From Streptosporangiaceae bacterium (GTDB lineage Bacteria; Actinomycetota; Actinomycetes; Streptosporangiales; Streptosporangiaceae): DNA of 5,863 nt. Below the pieces are notes generated by a model that saw only the letters and a program-made list of their open reading frames with translations, was not told the DNA's origin and ran no database searches. Below, piece after piece: positions 4,282 to 5,863 of this stretch. Position 1 is the first letter of the stretch. Every line of letters starts with the position of its first letter. The DNA is taken from contig JASHXW010000280.1 in assembly GCA_030043395.1 (NCBI GenBank), positions 1-5,863 on the forward strand, read 5' to 3'. Both the position numbers and the translations under genes were made by a program.

Positions 4282-5863
4282 AGCGCAAGCCAGCTAGCTC
4301 GGCGGCACGCGGGCAGCACACTGCGGCGAGCACGGACAAGCTCGCCACGTACCGGGCCAAGCGCGACTTCGAGCGCACGCCAGAGCCCGCCGGGGCACCG
4401 GAGCGCGCAGGGACGCAGGCCGCGCCGACGCCGGCGAGCACGGCCACCGGCGACCGCAGGTTCGTCGTCCAGCGTCATCGGGCCAGGCGACTGCACTATG
4501 ACCTGCGGTTCGAGATCGACGGCGTCCTGGTGAGCTGGGCCGTCCCGAACGGCCCGACCCTGGACCCGACCGTCAAGCGGCTGGCCGTCCACGTCGAGGA
4601 TCACCCCATCGAGTACCTGTACTTCGAGGGCGTGATCCCATCGCGCGAGTACGGCGGCGGCGATGTCATCGTCTGGGATACGGGCACGTGGGAACCGCAC
4701 GAGACCGACGACCCGGCTGCCGCGGTGGCGGCGGGGGAGCTGCACGTCGACGTCACCGGGCACAAGCTTCGGGGCCGGATGATCCTCATCCGCAGCGGCG
4801 GGCGGCGCGGCCGCGCCGACCACGCCGACGAGTCACAGTGGCTGCTGCTGCACAAGGATGACCCCGACGCGGTCAAAGGCTGGAATCCCGAGGACTACCC
4901 GCGGTCCGTGCTGAGCGGGAGGACCAACGACGAGGTGCGGGCCGATCCGGAGGCGGAATGGCACTCCGACCTCCCGCCCTCTCAGGCGTCGGTCAGGCTG
5001 CGCCCGCCAGTCATCGCCGGCCCGACCGACGCGGAGCTCGCGGCCCTGGACGAGATCGGCGCGCAAGGCACGTGGGAAGTCTTCGGCCGAACCTTGCGGC
5101 TGACCAACCTGGACAAGGAGCTCTTCCCGGGCAGGGATGGCGAGCCCCCGGTCACCAAGCGCGAGCTGATCAGGTACTCAGCGCGGATCGCGCCGGTGAT
5201 CCTGCCCTACCTGGCAGGCCGTCCGCTCAACATGCACCGCTTCCCTGGCGGAGCCGGGACGCAGGGCTTCTGGCACAAGCAGCTTCCCGATCACGCACCG
5301 GACTGGGTTCCGCGGTGGGTTAACCCTGAGGCCGAGGAGGGCAAGACGACCACCTACCTGGTGGTTGACGAGCCCGCCGCGCTTATCTGGGCGGCTAACT
5401 TCGGCGCGCTGGAGTGGCACGCCTGGACGGCGCTGGCCGCCGACCCGCACAGCCCGACCTACGCGCTGATCGACATAGACCCTGGGACTTCGACGTCCTG
5501 GCAAGACGTGCTCGTCCTGGCCAGGCTGCACCGGACGGCACTCGAGCATGTCCACGTGCGCGCGCAGCCGAAGGTAACCGGCCGGCGCGGCATCCAGATC
5601 TGGATACCGGTCGCACCAGGGATGTCCTACGAGCAGACCAGGAACTGGGTGCAGGAGCTGTCCAAGACGATCGGATCCGTCGTGCCCGAGATGGTGAGCT
5701 GGGTCTGGGACGTCAGGGGCAGGGGCGGACTGGCACGGCTCGATTACACGCAGAACGTCAGCAACAAGACGCTCGTCGCGCCATACAGCCCCAGGGCGGA
5801 GGCTGGCGCGCCGGTTTCAGCCCCGATCGCCTGGGACGAGCTAGATGACCCCTCGCTACGCCC
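4275..5863 (+). CDS. LigD-type end-joining protein: 3'-phosphoesterase domain fused to AEP polymerase domain (3' end outside window)
   Basis: The frame is open for 529 codons to the right edge. Residues 21-37 (LATYRAKRDFERTPEP) are the LigD phosphoesterase lead-in. The phosphoesterase domain spans about 21-195 and removes 3'-phosphate or ribonucleotide from broken ends; H67, H73, D75, R77, R101, H109 and Y113 match the P. aeruginosa LigD active-site set at constant spacing, but the equivalent of its Lys66 is N91. A linker (200-265) leads straight into the AEP/LigD polymerase domain: LRLTNLDKELFP (273-284), MHRFPGG, DIDPG with metal-binding D399 and D401, KVTGRRGIQIW (432-442) at motif II, and LDYTQN with D489. 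No ligase domain lies between the two, unlike PE-LIG-POL enzymes; one could still follow. The linker between E36 and H67 is ten residues longer than in P. aeruginosa. Starts GTG 4275 and GTG 4278 are both possible; an in-frame stop at 4245-4247 excludes anything longer. It is expected to work with Ku in non-homologous end joining. The family call is secure, the exact biochemical role is inferred. Confidence 0.93.
   Translation, partial: MVKRKPASSAARGQHTAASTDKLATYRAKRDFERTPEPAGAPERAGTQAAPTPASTATGDRRFVVQRHRARRLHYDLRFEIDGVLVSWAVPNGPTLDPTVKRLAVHVEDHPIEYLYFEGVIPSREYGGGDVIVWDTGTWEPHETDDPAAAVAAGELHVDVTGHKLRGRMILIRSGGRRGRADHADESQWLLLHKDDPDAVKGWNPEDYPRSVLSGRTNDEVRADPEAEWHSDLPPSQASVRLRPPVIAGPTDAELAALDEIGAQGTWEVFGRTLRLTNLDKELFPGRDGEPPVTKRELIRYSARIAPVILPYLAGRPLNMHRFPGGAGTQGFWHKQLPDHAPDWVPRWVNPEAEEGKTTTYLVVDEPAALIWAANFGALEWHAWTALAADPHSPTYALIDIDPGTSTSWQDVLVLARLHRTALEHVHVRAQPKVTGRRGIQIWIPVAPGMSYEQTRNWVQELSKTIGSVVPEMVSWVWDVRGRGGLARLDYTQNVSNKTLVAPYSPRAEAGAPVSAPIAWDELDDPSLR

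Noticed and set aside
4170..5616. Minus-strand frames opposite the LigD-type gene (4170-4823, 4601-4876, 4833-5066, 5178-5555, 5395-5616) and the plus-strand frames 4958-5323 and 5414-5848.
   Set aside because: They are other-frame shadows of the single long open frame from 4275 to the right edge, which alone carries the LigD motifs.

Overview
The window is GC-rich throughout, with start codons often GTG and protein families typical of high-GC actinomycetes (NarL-type two-component pair, MshA-like GT4 protein, stand-alone STAS protein, LigD-type end-joining enzyme). It is best read as a chromosomal piece of an actinobacterium, of the Streptomyces/Frankia breadth of lineages; the genus cannot be told. 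I see no RNA gene, insertion sequence, phage gene or CRISPR array.

Layout. A minus-strand block fills the first 3.6 kb. In transcription order it holds a GT4-type glycosyltransferase-like protein (3615 to 2290), a small single-pass membrane protein with an Ala/Pro/Gln-rich tail (2150 to 1677), a NarL-class sensor histidine kinase (1557 to 328) and its response regulator (331 to beyond the left edge). Kinase and regulator overlap by ATGA and are clearly one unit. The two gaps inside the block, 139 and 119 bases, each carry a conspicuous dyad (2168-2206 and 1615-1630), so the block probably has internal promoters or control points and is not one simple operon.

A 280-base divergent intergenic region (3616-3895) separates the block from the plus-strand genes. 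It holds a nested inverted repeat at 3697-3741, which looks like the main operator, a small hairpin in the glycosyltransferase leader, and about 150 bases (3742-3895) in which I see nothing beyond a possible -10 element. The plus strand then encodes a STAS-domain anti-sigma-factor-antagonist-like protein (3896-4234) and, 40 bases later, a long open frame running off the right edge (4275 on). That frame is a LigD-type protein with an N-terminal 3'-phosphoesterase domain joined directly to an AEP-family polymerase domain.

Function. The kinase and regulator should sense an envelope or membrane signal. The STAS protein should act by binding a partner-switching kinase or sigma regulator. The LigD-type protein should process and fill broken DNA ends with Ku and a ligase encoded elsewhere. 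No shared pathway is evident.

The strongest oddities are residue-level. The GT4 protein has lost all four of its usual donor-phosphate/ribose ligands (Arg, Lys and both Glu of EX7E). The STAS protein has Arg where the phosphorylated Ser normally sits. The LigD-type protein has no ligase domain between its two nuclease/polymerase modules and carries changed residues in both active sites.
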